64,000 nucleotides of DNA from NCBI RefSeq assembly GCF_016808335.1, contig NC_053149.1, positions 25,581,238 through 25,645,237 on the forward strand. Direction: 5' to 3'. A program made the position numbers and the translations under genes. Shown piece by piece: positions 12,448 through 24,245 of this stretch. Numbering within the stretch: position 1 is the stretch's first letter; each line of letters opens with the position of its first letter. This DNA is from Panicum virgatum (Eukaryota; Streptophyta; Magnoliopsida; Poales; Poaceae). Under the pieces are notes generated by a model that did no database searches, was not told the origin of the DNA, and saw only the letters and a program-made list of their open reading frames with translations.

Positions 12448-12595
12448 GTTATCTTTCACGATTTCGCATTGGCTTCGCATGTGGGCTATCCTCCAAAAGG
12501 CTACTACACATGGTTCAGTTGCAGCATTATCTAAGCGATTAACACAAATGGTTGAGGATTTCTTTTTTACCCAGGCATATGGGTGGAGGGTGTAG
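12448..12595 (+). CDS. Terminal-exon-like segment, unknown protein
   Basis: A strong acceptor (T-run then TTTGCAG, ending 12447) opens a 148-base frame that ends with TAG at 12593-12595. About 48 residues are encoded, including SHWLRMWAILQK and QMVEDFFFTQAYGWRV. The copy at 57300-57447 keeps the acceptor, frame and stop, differing by about one residue (M to I). I do not recognise the family securely. Tails of this kind occur in grass retroelement-derived proteins. Upstream exons were not found. Confidence 0.35.
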
Positions 12596-13283
12596 TCTAC
12601 GGATTGATAGTCATTAGTGTACTTGCTTTCTCCCATTTTAATGTTGTGTGTCTTTTTTGCAGAGGCTTGGATATTTTTTGAAGTAGTGCCATATAATTTG
12701 GATGTAACTATAATTGAGTTTAAGAATAAAATTCCATTTTCGAAAAAATTGAGGAGTACAAGACATATAAAAAAGAAAACAATTTGACTGCCAGTATATC
12801 AGAAGGAAATGGCAGCCATACTATATAAATAGTTTTCTTTCATCCAAAGTGTGCATAGTCAGACCGCTGCATTAACTGTCAAGTGCACCGCACAAGCAAA
12901 ACACAAATAAGTTTACACAAAAGCACGAAGCACAAATAAGTTCAGTAATTAATCGAGATATAAGAAACCTTTTCTTTGATATCACCATTCAAAAAGTTGC
13001 CATTGTGCATTATGAACAACATCATTGATACTGGTATATTTATATACCATACACAGAGCATAATAAATCATACTTATTTTTAAAGCTACCTCGGCAGAGA
13101 GCACATAACAGTTGTAACAGAGTTTAATTATTGACAATCCCATCCTCTGAAAGGAAACTTATTTGACATATGTAGCAACAAATACTACTCCAGATCACAA
13201 TCTGTGCAACTTGATTGTGAATTTTTTACCAGTCTAGCAAGGCTCTTTCCCTCAGATCATGCGGAAACATGATTTTGAAAATT

Positions 13284-16200
13284 CTAGTAGGTAGCACTCT
13301 TTCCTTTGGCTGAATAACTAGCACCTACAGCACTCTTTCCTTCAGCGGATTGATTCATACCTGCACGTTTATTTAACTAGTAAATGACATTTCTCTAGGA
13401 AAAAAATTGATTAAACTGAAAGCAGCACCCACCTGCAGCATCTTTTCGTTCAGCAGATTGACCAGCACTTGCACCACCATTTCCTTCGGCTGACTGATTT
13501 GCACCTTCAAATGTTTTTGAAGTATAGTAACTTAAATTATTTTTCTAACATAATAATGACATGAAATTTCAGATCATCTAAGTATACATATATTTTCTTA
13601 AAGTGGCATTATCATCTTGCCCATCTTAACATATTAAGCATGGAATTTTGTGTCAGAACTCCTTTCATCTGTTCATATATATACATTACTTTTCAGTTTT
13701 GTGTTTTTTATCCTGGAAGGACTTTGTTGATCCCATTATCAAAAATGTATATACAAGAAAAAAACTAAAGCTATAAAATGTTATAGCACTCATTGGGCTC
13801 CATCCATGCTCACTGTAAGTGGGGAGAAGAACAATTCTCGTTTAGATTAGTTAAGGGCTAAGATATATATTAGAAACATGTTATATCTGTATGAAGCCAA
13901 GAATGAATGTTACATACTACTTTAATGCCATACCACAACTTTTCTCATGCTGATCATCCGACTTCTGCAAAAAGCCGACAAATAAGCATGTACTGATCAG
14001 TATCAATGTAAAAAGGAAAAGAACTTAAAAATGAGAAATGTTAATATATATACAAACATATTGTTCAAATGTAAAAATATATGGCTACAGTTGTGCAGAA
14101 CTTTAACCTTTTCATTTTGCTCCAACCTCCATAACTCATCCAGGAGGTTAATAACTGCTTTTTTGGAGCGAAGTTTGCCAAAATCTTTATGATTATATGT
14201 CTGCATGTAGGAAAAATAAATATATACATCAGCGCAGAAAGTAGAACTTTCTATTCAGTGGCAACTTGGCATTTCATATGTTCATAAAATGTGGACATGA
14301 TTGATTGTAGCAACAAGTACCATTCAGTTTAGAATTTTATTTAGATATACAGTCTTCGCAAAGATAACCAAAGATTACGTAGTGCAATGTTCAGTCACAG
14401 AGCAACTTATTAATTATTTTCAAACATATTATAGGATTCTGAGAACAGGACAGAAGAAAAGCGAATGTGAACAGTGAAATGTGTGGCACGCTATCGCTCT
14501 AATAATATCCCAGACATTCAATTATATTCGATCCTTTCTTGTGAGGTAGTGGATTCGACCATCTATTCATTAAATTTTATGTATACAAAATAGATTTTTA
14601 ATGGCTAGGTAGCCACAATGGTAACCAACATGGAGGTTGGCTGTGGTTGCATGAGAGGTAGCGCTATCCTTTCTCCCACCAAAATTTCCACCGTTTGGAA
14701 CAATCAATTTAAGCACATATGATCTCGGCCTTTGAAGTGCTGCTGTAACTTTAACCATTCCAACAGGAACCTCCAGATTTGAATATCCAGGTTACCACTA
14801 ATACATTTACTTCAGCACAAGTTGTAAGATTTCTACAAATACGAGTCCCAAAAGGAGCGGGATGAAACTTAGAGGTTTCTCCTATTGCTCACACAACTTA
14901 ATTGTGTATATATTTTCAAGAGTAAATTGCATTACAGGCCCTCAAACTTGTCCGGAAGTTTTACCTTGGTCCCTAAACTCTCAACTCGTCAATCTAGATC
15001 CCTAAAGTGTGTTAAGTGGTCATCTGAGATCCCAAATGCGCCACGTAAGAAACCAAAACTGACGTGGCATGCCACATGGCACCATGGTGGCAAATATTGG
15101 CAAAAAAACCTATATAGTCTCATCTCTCTCACCCTCTCCAATCTCTCTCACCCTCTCCCTTCTCTCTCTCTCTCTCCAATCTCTCTCGCACTCTCCAATC
15201 TCTCTCGCACTCTCCCTTTACTCTCTCTCAATCCCTTATCTTTCCACCATGGGCGCCTTCTCTGCCGCCGCCTCCTGCTGGCCATTGTGCTCCTCGCCAC
15301 CATCGCCTTCTACGGAGAGTAAGGCATAGTCAACGCTGAGCATGAGCCACCTGGACCATGGAGGCCGCTAGCGCGAGCTTGTGCCGACCTGCCGCCGCTC
15401 CACCCGTCGGGCCCGTTGCCGCCATGGCGCGCTTGTTGTGGTGCCGCTTTGCTATGACACTGGCAGCCCACGCAAGTATCGAGTCTGGAGGGGTCAACGT
15501 ACATGGAAGCACGGCGTAGGTCTGAACGCTCGCGACCCGCGTTGAGGACGCCTTGGCAGCAGCCCCGTCCAGTGCTGGCGGCGTCCTGTTCTTAGTGGCA
15601 TGGCGAGGGAATCAGATGGGGAAGTGGCCAGATAGAGGCGTGCGGAGCGAACGACATCGAACTTAGCGCGTTGAGTGTGGCGCGCGGGGCGAACAATGGA
15701 CCTCCTGTTCCTATCGTGGGCACCCGGCCGGGACCCTTCGCGCCTGTGACCGGGGGCATGTTCGGGGTCATCATGGTTCAAGGATGGCAGTGCGCGAGGA
15801 AGCCATGTTGAGGTGGGTGGCGTGATGGGCGTCTGGGCGGGCCAACAGTGGGAGGGAGGAAGACGATGGGGAGATGGCGCTCATGGACAAGGCCGCCTCA
15901 CCCAGTGGACCTCCCCCGCTCCCGATGGCAGCAGGTCGATGTCTCTCCCCTCACACAGGCTGTCCAAGCTGCCCACGCACGGGCCAGTGGAGCTCCCCAA
16001 CGTGTGGGCCGATTGAGCACCACCCGCGCCCGGCGATGATGCTCCCCCACGCGTGGGCCGGCTTTAGATGGTGGTTGCGGCGGGTGGGATTGAAGCAGAG
16101 TGTGGGGACGGTAGTGGCGGCAAGGGCGAGCATGAGCGATGGAGAGAGAGAGAGAGAGAGAGGAGTAAATCGGAGTAGATGTGACATTACGGGTTTTTTG

Positions 16201-17263
16201 CAAATTTTTGCCACCAAGGTGCTATGTGGCATGCCATGTCGGCTTTGGTTGCTTACATGACACGTTTGGGACCTCGGATGAACAACTTAACACGATTAGG
16301 GACTCGGATGGATGGTTTGAGAGTTTAGGGATCTAAGTGAAACTTCGGAAGAAGTTTGGGGACCTGGTGCAATTTACTCTATTTTCTATGCTTTGTACTA
16401 GAGTAGTTGTATTTTGTTCCATTTTTTACTGTTTGTGATGCCTTTATTACTGAATCAATTGCATGAGATTGTTAGCCGTTCAAGTGTAATTAAGACATAC
16501 TAGTCATGTGCTTGTGAATTTGCTAGCAAGAAAATACAAACAAGTTAGCATCCATTAAAATGTTAAACTCATTGATCTAGGCTTTCTTAATAAATATAAA
16601 ATACATGAAGATCGATTAAATTATTTTGTGAAAACTCCTATTAGCTCAATATATCCCTTCAAAAACTAAACTAACATCCGCACAATGTTTTTGCAGTGGC
16701 GAAATTTATCTACAATTATAATCACGATGGAAAACACATGAGATACTCATTCTTAAAATTTAACTTGTTCTGGTATTAACTAGGCAATCATATAAGGAAA
16801 CCTTTAACAAAAGATATAAATCACATGAAAATAATTCGTATAATAGGAAAATGAGTATCTCATTGTTGTATCGAGAAAAAATATGAAAACAATGGACAAT
16901 TACCTTATCTACTCTTCCAGGCCTGGGATAACGGAGAACCTTCCACCCACCCTTATATGCGTTGTGATTTAAAATGCTTGAAGGGGTGTGGTCCACTGGT
17001 TCTCCTGGCTTAGCTACAGTTAAGGGAGCAACATCAAGTGGTTCACCATAAAATGTATTTGGAGGAGCCATATAGCTCTGACTATAAGGCATAGTTGTTG
17101 GTGCTGGAGCCATATAGCTCTGACTATAAGGCATAGTTGTTGGTGCTGGAGCCTGATTGAGTGATTCCCCATCAAACAGTTTGAATTGTTTGTCAACAGG
17201 GTTACCATCAGTAGAAATAGCATTCATCACTCCTTTTCCCTTGTTGCTGGAGGTGGTATCCAT
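13284..17263 (-). CDS. Probable methyl-CpG-binding domain (MBD) protein, five exons
   Basis: The exons on the minus strand are 17263-16904, 14200-14108, 13964-13934, 13504-13433 and 13360-13284. Every junction has GT donor and AG acceptor, and the phases agree throughout, giving 633 nt (210 residues plus stop). The end of exon 1 (GGWKVLRYPRPGRVDK) joined to exon 2 (TYNHKDFGKLRSKKAV, then INLLDELWRLEQNE) matches the plant MBD pattern of GW, basic R, VDK, Y, and RSKK followed by a helix, at residues about 104-150. MBD proteins bind methylated CpG DNA in the nucleus and link it to chromatin repression. The tail (exons 4-5) is low-complexity with repeated QSAEG/AKGKSA motifs. Exon 1 has a 14-residue tandem repeat. 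Intron 1 holds a MULE. The ATG lies just after a possible acceptor (TGCTCAG), so a 5' non-coding exon is likely. The MBD assignment rests on motif memory, not on a search. Confidence 0.68.
14201..14919. other. Intron 1 of the MBD-like gene, 3' part
   Basis: AT-rich intron sequence between exon 2 and the MULE. The first roughly 85 bases are shared with copy C up to its CACTA insertion point (14287 equals 59106). No other feature is seen. Confidence 0.5.
14920..16379. mobile_element. Mutator-like element (MULE) with long terminal inverted repeats and GC-rich payload
   Basis: The ends GAGTAAATTGCA and TGCAATTTACTC are inverted and flanked by a 9-bp target duplication with one mismatch (TATTTTCAA 14911-14919, TATTTTCTA 16380-16388). 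The inverted repeats extend about 230 bp on each side (to about 15150 and from about 16140). Inner edges are CT-rich on the left and GA-rich on the right. The middle (15240-16130) is GC-rich, has no transposase, and looks like captured host sequence, as in Pack-MULEs. I cannot name the source gene. It lies in intron 1 of the MBD-like gene. Confidence 0.85.
15240..16130. other. GC-rich payload of the MULE
   Basis: The composition jumps to GC-rich between the CT-rich and GA-rich edges. Several overlapping frames are open on both strands, as GC-rich DNA gives by chance. None shows a family motif I can name. Confidence 0.4.
17069..17152. repeat. 42-bp perfect tandem duplication in exon 1
   Basis: Two identical 42-bp units (17069-17110 and 17111-17152) keep the frame and duplicate the 14-residue segment APAPTTMPYSQSYM of the MBD-like protein. 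Their identity suggests a recent event. Confidence 0.9.
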
Positions 17264-18481
17264 GTCACTCTGAGCAATCAGAAGATAATATAAATGATAA
17301 CAACTCAACATAAAAAAGGATGAAATAATGCACAATGTGAAGTATATATGAAGGGATATTACTCCATATAATATGAATGCAAAGGATGACCTTCCTTTGC
17401 ATCTGGAGATCATAAATGAAGAAATAAATAATTAAAAAAATAAAAATAGTGAGCCAGATGAGTACATATATGATCCCAAACTGATGCATTAATCAATTCT
17501 GAAACAGTAACAATGAACATTGCTATAAATTGTCCCTCCTAGTGATCATGAGAACCCATTTAAATTACTTAGTACTCTTCAAGCTCCTAAATAAAGCAAA
17601 CCTAATATATAAACTTGGTGGATCCATACGCAATGCTTGGTGGAATTCTTTCCTGGAGGCCACCACTGCGGGTTTGCCCATAACCAATAAACATTACAGA
17701 AAAGTTCCAGAAGCTTGAACTTACTTAATTGCATACTAGATGGTAGATAACTGCGGGTTTGCCCACCACCTAATGTTTAAATAATTGCATACTAGATGGT
17801 AGATAACCTGTTAGAGAAGCTTGAACTTACTTAATTGTGCATGGTTACTTGGGTGAAACATTTAATTTTCTATACACAAAAAGTTCCGCTGACGTATATT
17901 ATATTATTTGCACACCTAGTCTCACATTTAATTTCCACTGCTTTTCTATAGAGTGGGAGCGAAAGGAGAAAAAAATTGAGAAGGATAGAAAAGCAGTAAA
18001 TTTAAGGGTAGGGACATGGGTAGTGTTCAGGCTGTGGTGTAGATTCACCATATATCGATTCAATTTCATCAACGTGAGCCTAGTGCAGAGCACTTGGTTG
18101 AGTCTTCTTCCCTCTGAGCTTCGCATTACCTCATCATATCCGTGTAACCCTCTACCAGAGACAACGAGCAATGGAGCCCTTTAAGGGATAACCTCGACTT
18201 TTAAAGTAAGGTCAGTCAAGCTATTTTGTTCACTGAACCACCTACTAGTGCTGTCCTTTTCTCCTTCGCTGTCATGGAGGTACTTGTGAAAATAGGGTTA
18301 GAGCTCAGACCTATGGAAACAAATAAGGCTTTCACTAACCTAAGCTCAGATCTAGAGGGGAGAAATTAAAGGAGCTCCCGTACAGTAGTGCTGAGATCTA
18401 GTCCTTCGATCTGTTCATCTGTGACATGTAGCTAGGCATGCATGGTTCGGTGGTGCCACTCCTCACTGTACACTTCGTTAA
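17264..18481. other. Region upstream of the MBD-like gene
   Basis: No coding unit is recognised. Interleaved direct repeats occur at 17660-17840: a GCGGGTTTGCCCA-containing piece repeated 86 bp apart, and GAAGCTTGAACTTACTTAATT near 17709 and again near 17815. A promoter or 5' non-coding exon of the gene could lie here, but no clear TATA box position can be assigned. Confidence 0.35.
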
Positions 18482-18688
18482 TTATGCAGACAACAACTTG
18501 CCACTCGTAGGGATGCTGGATTTTCCAGCCATGCCCTTTGCTGTTTCGAGAGCCGAAGCAATTCCGATCCAGGGATTTGACATGTTAGCTTGAAATAAAG
18601 AAATTAAAGGCAACACAATCAGCATCTCTTTGACTTGCACGAGAGGGAAGGTGGTGCCTGAAGACCCCTCCACGGCTCCATTATTCAT
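18482..18688 (-). CDS. Small hypothetical reading frame, 68 residues
   Basis: ATG at 18688-18686, stop TAA at 18484-18482. Upstream on the same strand are splice-like signals: a donor AAAAGGTAAGA near 18885 and an acceptor TTTCAG near 18820. This resembles a plant 5' leader with a short intron. The protein has no motif I recognise. It could be the start of a longer transcript feeding the gene downstream, or chance. Confidence 0.2.
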   Translation of the reverse strand: MNNGAVEGSSGTTFPLVQVKEMLIVLPLISLFQANMSNPWIGIASALETAKGMAGKSSIPTSGKLLSA

Positions 18689-19525
18689 TGTAGGATAGAT
18701 GAGATGGGCAAAGGTTTGGGAGATAGGTCTGTACCTTTGTATTTCCAACGACAACCAAAGGTAACAAAGAAATATGATTCATGGAATTGAAGTATTTCCA
18801 ATGACAGATCTAGATCTGAAATTTTCTTGTAGGAAAAATAACTATCCTTATACGAAACAAAAACAAAAATCCACTGTCTTACCTTTTCGATCTCAACTCT
18901 TTGCTCCCGCAATATCCAAAGCCTTTGAATCGATGAGATTTGAGAAACCACCAGGGAGAAAATATATATGTGATGAGAGACAAGATCAAATGGAGAAAGA
19001 ATGAAGACTAGAAAGAAGAGGAGGAAAGGGACCAAACCAAAAAGGCATGTCTTTAATTTTTAAATGGAAAATTCTTGTGGCATTAAATGTAGGCCCAAAT
19101 TTTTTTTATATATTTGGTCATATTTAATGATTAGCTTCCAAAATATACAAAGCTGTAAAGAGTTGTCTTATATGTAACTGACCACCACATGCATATCTCA
19201 TGTATATGTGGTAAGACAGTCTGTCTCCACTTGGGTTTAAAGAAAAGGCAATAATATATTTGCAACAGCTTCTGTATTTGTTTCCTTTGTTTATTTGTGC
19301 ATGCCTGATCTTGCACTATGAACATTATCTTTGAGCATATGGGTAGAAATGGTAATCCGATAGGTTGTGCTACAATACAAAGAAGCGAGCGATTTCTAGG
19401 TTATTAGCATACGATGACTAGCAACAAAAAAAATACTTCTATGACATGAATCGTTCTTCTTATTTTATCCAATCAGCACTCTCTTGCATTACATCAAGGA
19501 AAACATTGATCTGAAATTTATGTCA
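18689..19525. other. Intergenic, possible minus-strand promoter or leader
   Basis: Holds the splice-like signals noted for the 68-residue frame. The remainder is AT-rich with no recognised feature. Confidence 0.3.
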
Positions 19526-19895
19526 CACTATGTAAGAACCACATTATAGTGACCCACACAAAGGTGACACCACTATGTCGCTGCGTCACCCTAATATGAA
19601 AGGTAACGCGCACAAATGAGGCGCATCACCTTTTGTTCTCCTAGGGCCCCAATTATGCCTCACAAAAAAGTGGCCCATCACCTTTGACAGAGGTAAGGTG
19701 ATGCAGCTCATGAAGCCCGTCACCTATAATATAGGTGACGGGCTATGTGTAATCCGTCACTTGTATTCAAATCATAGATGACGGGCATTGTTCTCGTAGG
19801 TACAGGTGGCGATCCTTAATGAAGCCCGTCACCTTTTTAGAGCACACAGGTCACCTAAACCCTAGCCCGTTAACCTATGGTCCTTGAAAGGTGAC

Positions 19896-21058
19896 TGTCA
19901 GTGTAATGGGAACAGAGGTACCCATAATCCCAGATAAACGGGCGATTAAGGATGCGTGTCCCACCTGGGATGTCATCCGGAGACGTCAGCCTGGGGGCCC
20001 CAGCCTTGAGTAACCACCCACGGAGACAGATGACAGCATGGAACGGGTTAGGCTTGGCCCGGCACGAGAACCCCGTGAAGGCCTCATCCTTCCCCTCGAA
20101 GACACCCGCCTAGTAAAAGATCTTTACCAGGCGGGAAATCCTGAGGGTTACGGCGCCCAGCCGCCTTTCTCGGTATAGAGCCCGATGGGGCATGCGGCTT
20201 CCCCGTAAGAATATCTTGATTACAGGGACGTCGTGCGCTCAGACGATCAGGAGATAGGCGGCTGATAGCTTATCCCTGGGCTACCCATCCCGTCAACTTG
20301 AAGATGGACGGTGACTAGGACCCACCATCGTTTACCGCGCCCCGCCCCCCTCACGGTAAAACCAGGACAGCCCCGGCCATCTCCCTGGGGTTGACTAGGG
20401 TCACCCCGGACCATGAGGGTCCGCGGGGTGACCCAGCACCACACAGCTGCCTCGGACCACCCCGGGTGTCCCATAGGACACCCCGGAGTACGAGGGCCCG
20501 CCAGACGCCCCCAGATCATCCAAGGACGTAGGGGTCCACCCGCCAATGTCCCATGGCCACCCCGGGACGCCTCGGGACGCCCCGAGGCCGTCCCGGGGCA
20601 CCCCTGACACCGATGGGCCCCCCAAAGCCCTGCCACACCGGGCCCGACAAGCCGACTATCCATCTGATAAGGCAAGGGCAGCCTAGAAGACGGCGCCCAC
20701 CAAACAAAAAGCGGTGTTCACACGAGTTAAAGAAGAGTAGAGAAGGTTAGTTGTAGCCTATAAATGGAAAGATCCTAAGACATGTAAGGGATCCCTTTTT
20801 TGGGACATGATGCAGACATTTCGGGTTTGGCTCTCCAACTCGGGATCAGCAAGAACCAATCACAACACACATGACAAAGGGTGTTATGCCTCCGGGCGGC
20901 CTGAACCTGTCTAAAAACCATCATCTCAACTCGCTTCTAGAATGGGGATCCTCACATGTTTTACACCCCTGGTCAAATCTCTAAACGGGGGTTCCCTCGA
21001 ATCCCTCCTAGCTGTACTCACTGTTGGTGGTCGATTTCTATGAATTTTACCGCCAACA
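19896..21058 (+). repeat. LTR-like segment of a Ty3/gypsy (Tat-type) retrotransposon
   Basis: It starts near TGTCAGTGTAATGGG and has a TATA-like TATAAATGGAAAG near 20759. It ends near TTACCGCCAACA (21058). The composition (GGGGGCCCC, CCCGGAGACG) and layout resemble grass Tat/RIRE2-type LTRs. No target duplication was found, so the exact ends are uncertain. Confidence 0.5.
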
Positions 21059-22548
21059 TTCCTTCGGATTTCATACTTTCAGGACCATATTGTGATGATT
21101 TTCACTAACATTAATAAGTTCCACGCGTTTTGGTGAGTATTTGAATTCAGGAACGACATATACGAAAATGAGCTGAAATGGGAAGAATCCCAGGCCGGCC
21201 TACCCCCGTGGAGCTTCATCATGCAACTTTGTGGTTCATGGTTGTGAGCACAAGAACAATCCAACCCAAGGGTGTCTCATGCAAAAATCACAAGTTGAGA
21301 CCAAAAGGCTTGAACCAAGTCAAGATGGATCTGACTGCAGTGACAAACCAAAGACTGAAGACTCAAACCGACTTGAGGAGCGATGTGCAACTCGTGATCA
21401 ATGTGACAGAGCAACGGAGACCCGAGACGAACCAGAGCCAGGCCGACCGGCATAGGTGAGGCTGGCCGGCCTCTAAATTTTTGCATTGAAGCCAAGCAAC
21501 TACTACCGACCTCAGGAGGGAATCAGGAGCGCCCACGAGAAGGCGGTGGGAGATCGGAGGCACCCCCAGGCCGTCCGGCCCCACTTGTTGGCCTCTGAAG
21601 CTCCCCCTTGGCGTGGATGTAAAGCATAACCGTCTTACCTACGAGCAACTAACGCCAAGCTTCGTACCGACCCTGAAGTAGTATAAATAGAGCTCCACCC
21701 CTCACTTCACAACATACCATCCAAATGAGAAGAGAGTTCTCTTATTATATCCTTTGTATTAGAATAGGGAGAGAGTGAGGTGTGAGCTCTGGTGAAAGCC
21801 AAGCTAAAGAAGCGGACTCGAGTTCTCTCGGTCTTACTCCATCTTTTGTATCCACCTCGGAGGAATATACTTTGAGTAAGTTCCTTGTCTCAACTTCAGT
21901 TTCTCGCTAGCTTTACTTTCTGCCTTAGTTACTTGTTAAGTTACTTTCTTTAATCTGCGGGATCCTGAATCTGCGTAATTAGCAAGTTCTACTTATTTGA
22001 GGTTGCTTTCTATCTAAGTACACGGTAGGAGCAAGTAGCTCAATAGCTGTGGGCGTGGTGCCCAGGCTTGGTTAGTTATCTCAGGTTGTGTTCCACCCCA
22101 TGAAACCGTTGTGGTAGGTGGTAGGTGGTGACATCCCTATCCGTCCCTCGTAGTCTACCACGTTCGGGTGTTTTCATAGCAGTAGTTGCAGATTGCCGTT
22201 GGACTCCCCTCTCACCCCTTTCTGAAGTCCTTCCTCTTCCAGCCATAGTCAGCTTGTCAACTAGGCAGAGTAGTAGGTTATCTGGAGTTAGGCCCTCTTC
22301 CCTCATTTCCTCTTCTCGCTGGTTGTGTCCGGCTAAACAGTTTTAGGTTTGGTCGAAGCTTTACCGTTCCTTGGATTCAATATCCCATGTATACTCCCTA
22401 GTGAAAGCTACAATCGGTCTCTGTGCACTTGCGGAGTAATTCGTTAGGCTAAGGAGTGCCAACACTAACCCACCATCAGCTTGCACGCTAGGTAGGGGGT
22501 GTAACGCGTAAGATTTTCCTTTCTGCGAAGCTCAATCTCGTAGAATCC
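21059..22548 (+). repeat. Second LTR-like segment plus gag leader
   Basis: A TATA-like box GTATAAATAGAGC near 21682 is followed by a transcribed-leader-like stretch. The end near 22464-22478 (GTGCCAACA, then CCACCATCA) precedes TTGCACGCTAGGTAGGGGG. That last string resembles the TTGGCGCGCCAGGTAGGGGG primer-site region of Tat elements, so a foreign LTR seems to have inserted between a Tat LTR and its gag. No clean target duplication was found. Confidence 0.4.
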
Positions 22549-24240
22549 ATGGCGGACCACTCCGACCATTCCGATGGAGAAAGCGGCAACGAGCATGCAC
22601 ATCCGCGTCATGGGCTCTCCACCGCCCCTCCTTGTTTGGGGGCTGGGGGCTCATCCTCCACGATTTCGGCCGTCCGGCGACCGGTATCGCATGTCACTAT
22701 GCTGCCACGACTCGATGCCCCTTGGGCCGAGTCTGGCGGAACGCATCAGCCGATGCCCGCATCGTCCAGTTTACGGCAGAAGCGCGGTCCACACAATGCG
22801 GCGAGGCCCGCCGGCTCACAGCCACCTCAGCCGCGCTAGCATTTCCCCAGGGGAAGCGCTCGCTGTGGCTCGTGCTTTGCTGCGCCACCCTCCGTTGAGG
22901 GCGGGAGTAGGAACTTCCGAGGGAGACTGGTTCGACGAGCTGGCAAGCCTGGTGCGGAAGGCCTCACCAGGAATGAAGGTGCAGAACTCCTGCACCACCC
23001 ACGAGGAGCTCACGGCGCAGCCTCAACGATCCGCTACCTGTGTCGGGGGGACTCCCAACCTTCGGTCTCACCTCAATGGGATGAAGCCCAGCGAGGATGC
23101 CCGCACCGCTCTGGAGAGAGAGCACAGGAGAGGCGGCGCCTGGCCGTAGACGAGCAAGTGTCCTCCGGCTTGCCCACGGGCAATGCCACCACCTCCGATG
23201 ACGACATCGGCCCGTACGAGGCCAGTTGCCGGGCTTTCACGGCGAGCTTGAGGCGGGACAATTGGCCCACCAAGTTCTGACCCGACTTGCCCGAGAAGTA
23301 CGACGGCACCATCGACCCGGAGGAATTCCTACAGATCTACACCACTGCCATCCAGGCGGAGGGGGGAAGCCCCAGGTCTTGGCCAATTACTTCCACATCG
23401 CCCTCTGGGCCACCGCTCGATCATGGTTGATGAACCTCCCGCTGGGATCCATTGGGTCCTAGGGGGAGCTGTGCGAGCAGTTCTTCACCAACTTCTCCGG
23501 GTCGTTCATGCGACCTGGGATGCGCTGTGATCTCCTCGCCATACGTCAGTGCAACTGCGAAACACTGCATTAGTACATCCAGCATTTCAGCCAGGTACGC
23601 AACACCATTCCCCGCATCTCGCCGGCCGCCGTCATCATGGCGTTCAGAGAGGGAGTCACCAACAAGCGGTTGGTGGGCAAGCTGGAGACCCACAATGTAG
23701 AGACCGTCTCCGAGCTGTTCGCATTAGTAGACAAGTGCGCCCGAGACGCCAAGGCGCACACCAGGGTCGAATGCCGAGGCGCCCCCGAGGAGACTTCGGC
23801 GCGCGATGGCCCCCGAAACCCGGTGTCAAGGCAAACAAGCAGAAGGCTGCCGCCGTCCTGTCCACGGAGGGGCGCCCAAGGTCATAGCCTAAGGGAAACC
23901 CTGCCGGCAGTGAGAGGAGGCCAGCTCCTCCCTGCCAAGACGGAAGCAAGTGGTGGGAGCTCCATCGCACCGACCGGCACGACCTCACCGAGTGCTTTCT
24001 CGTGAAGGATCTCGCGGCGAACCACCAGCGGAGCCACGACGAGCACCGCTGTGACGACCACGGCGACTGCGACCAGGCTGGCCCAGGCGGGGCCAGCTTA
24101 GGCTTCCAGGAGCCGCAGCACGCGGTCACCACCATCTTTGGCGGGGCGAGTGCACCACAGTCCCGGAAGAGGGCCAAGCTCCTCTGGAGGGAGGTCTGCG
24201 CGGCGTCACCAGCGCCCGAGGGCTCCCAACCTCTGAAGTG
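22549..24240 (+). pseudogene. Broken gag of a Tat-type gypsy retrotransposon
   Basis: ATG at 22549 opens MADHSDHSDGES. Frameshifts follow. The capsid core is readable in pieces: EKYDGTIDPEEFLQIYTTAI (about 23290-23350), LANYFHIALWATARSWLMNL (about 23380-23440), and GVTNKRLVGKLETHNVETVS with ELFALVDKCARDA (23650-23745). Stops interrupt at 23278 (TGA), 23460 (TAG) and 23571 (TAG). No protease or RT follows before the sequence changes at about 24240. Confidence 0.75.
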
Positions 24241-24245
24241 CCTTT

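Larger units (their letters stand above)
1..14290. repeat. Duplicated block, copy A (direct repeat of 53188-59106)
   Basis: Position 1 aligns with 53188, and collinear similarity runs to about 14287, which aligns with 59106. Shared landmarks are the CACTA left end (1881 / 55224), the terminal exon at 12448 / 57300 and the gene exons at 13284-14200 / 58109-59025. Copy A is longer because copy C lacks 2944-7330 and the gypsy element. Copy A in turn lacks about 345 bp present at 54266-54610 in copy C. The block continues left of the window. Both copies carry the CACTA insertion at the same site, so the duplication followed that insertion. Confidence 0.9.

Noticed and set aside
15310..16260. Several open frames inside the MULE as proteins
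   Set aside because: They overlap on both strands in GC-rich payload and lack any recognisable domain.
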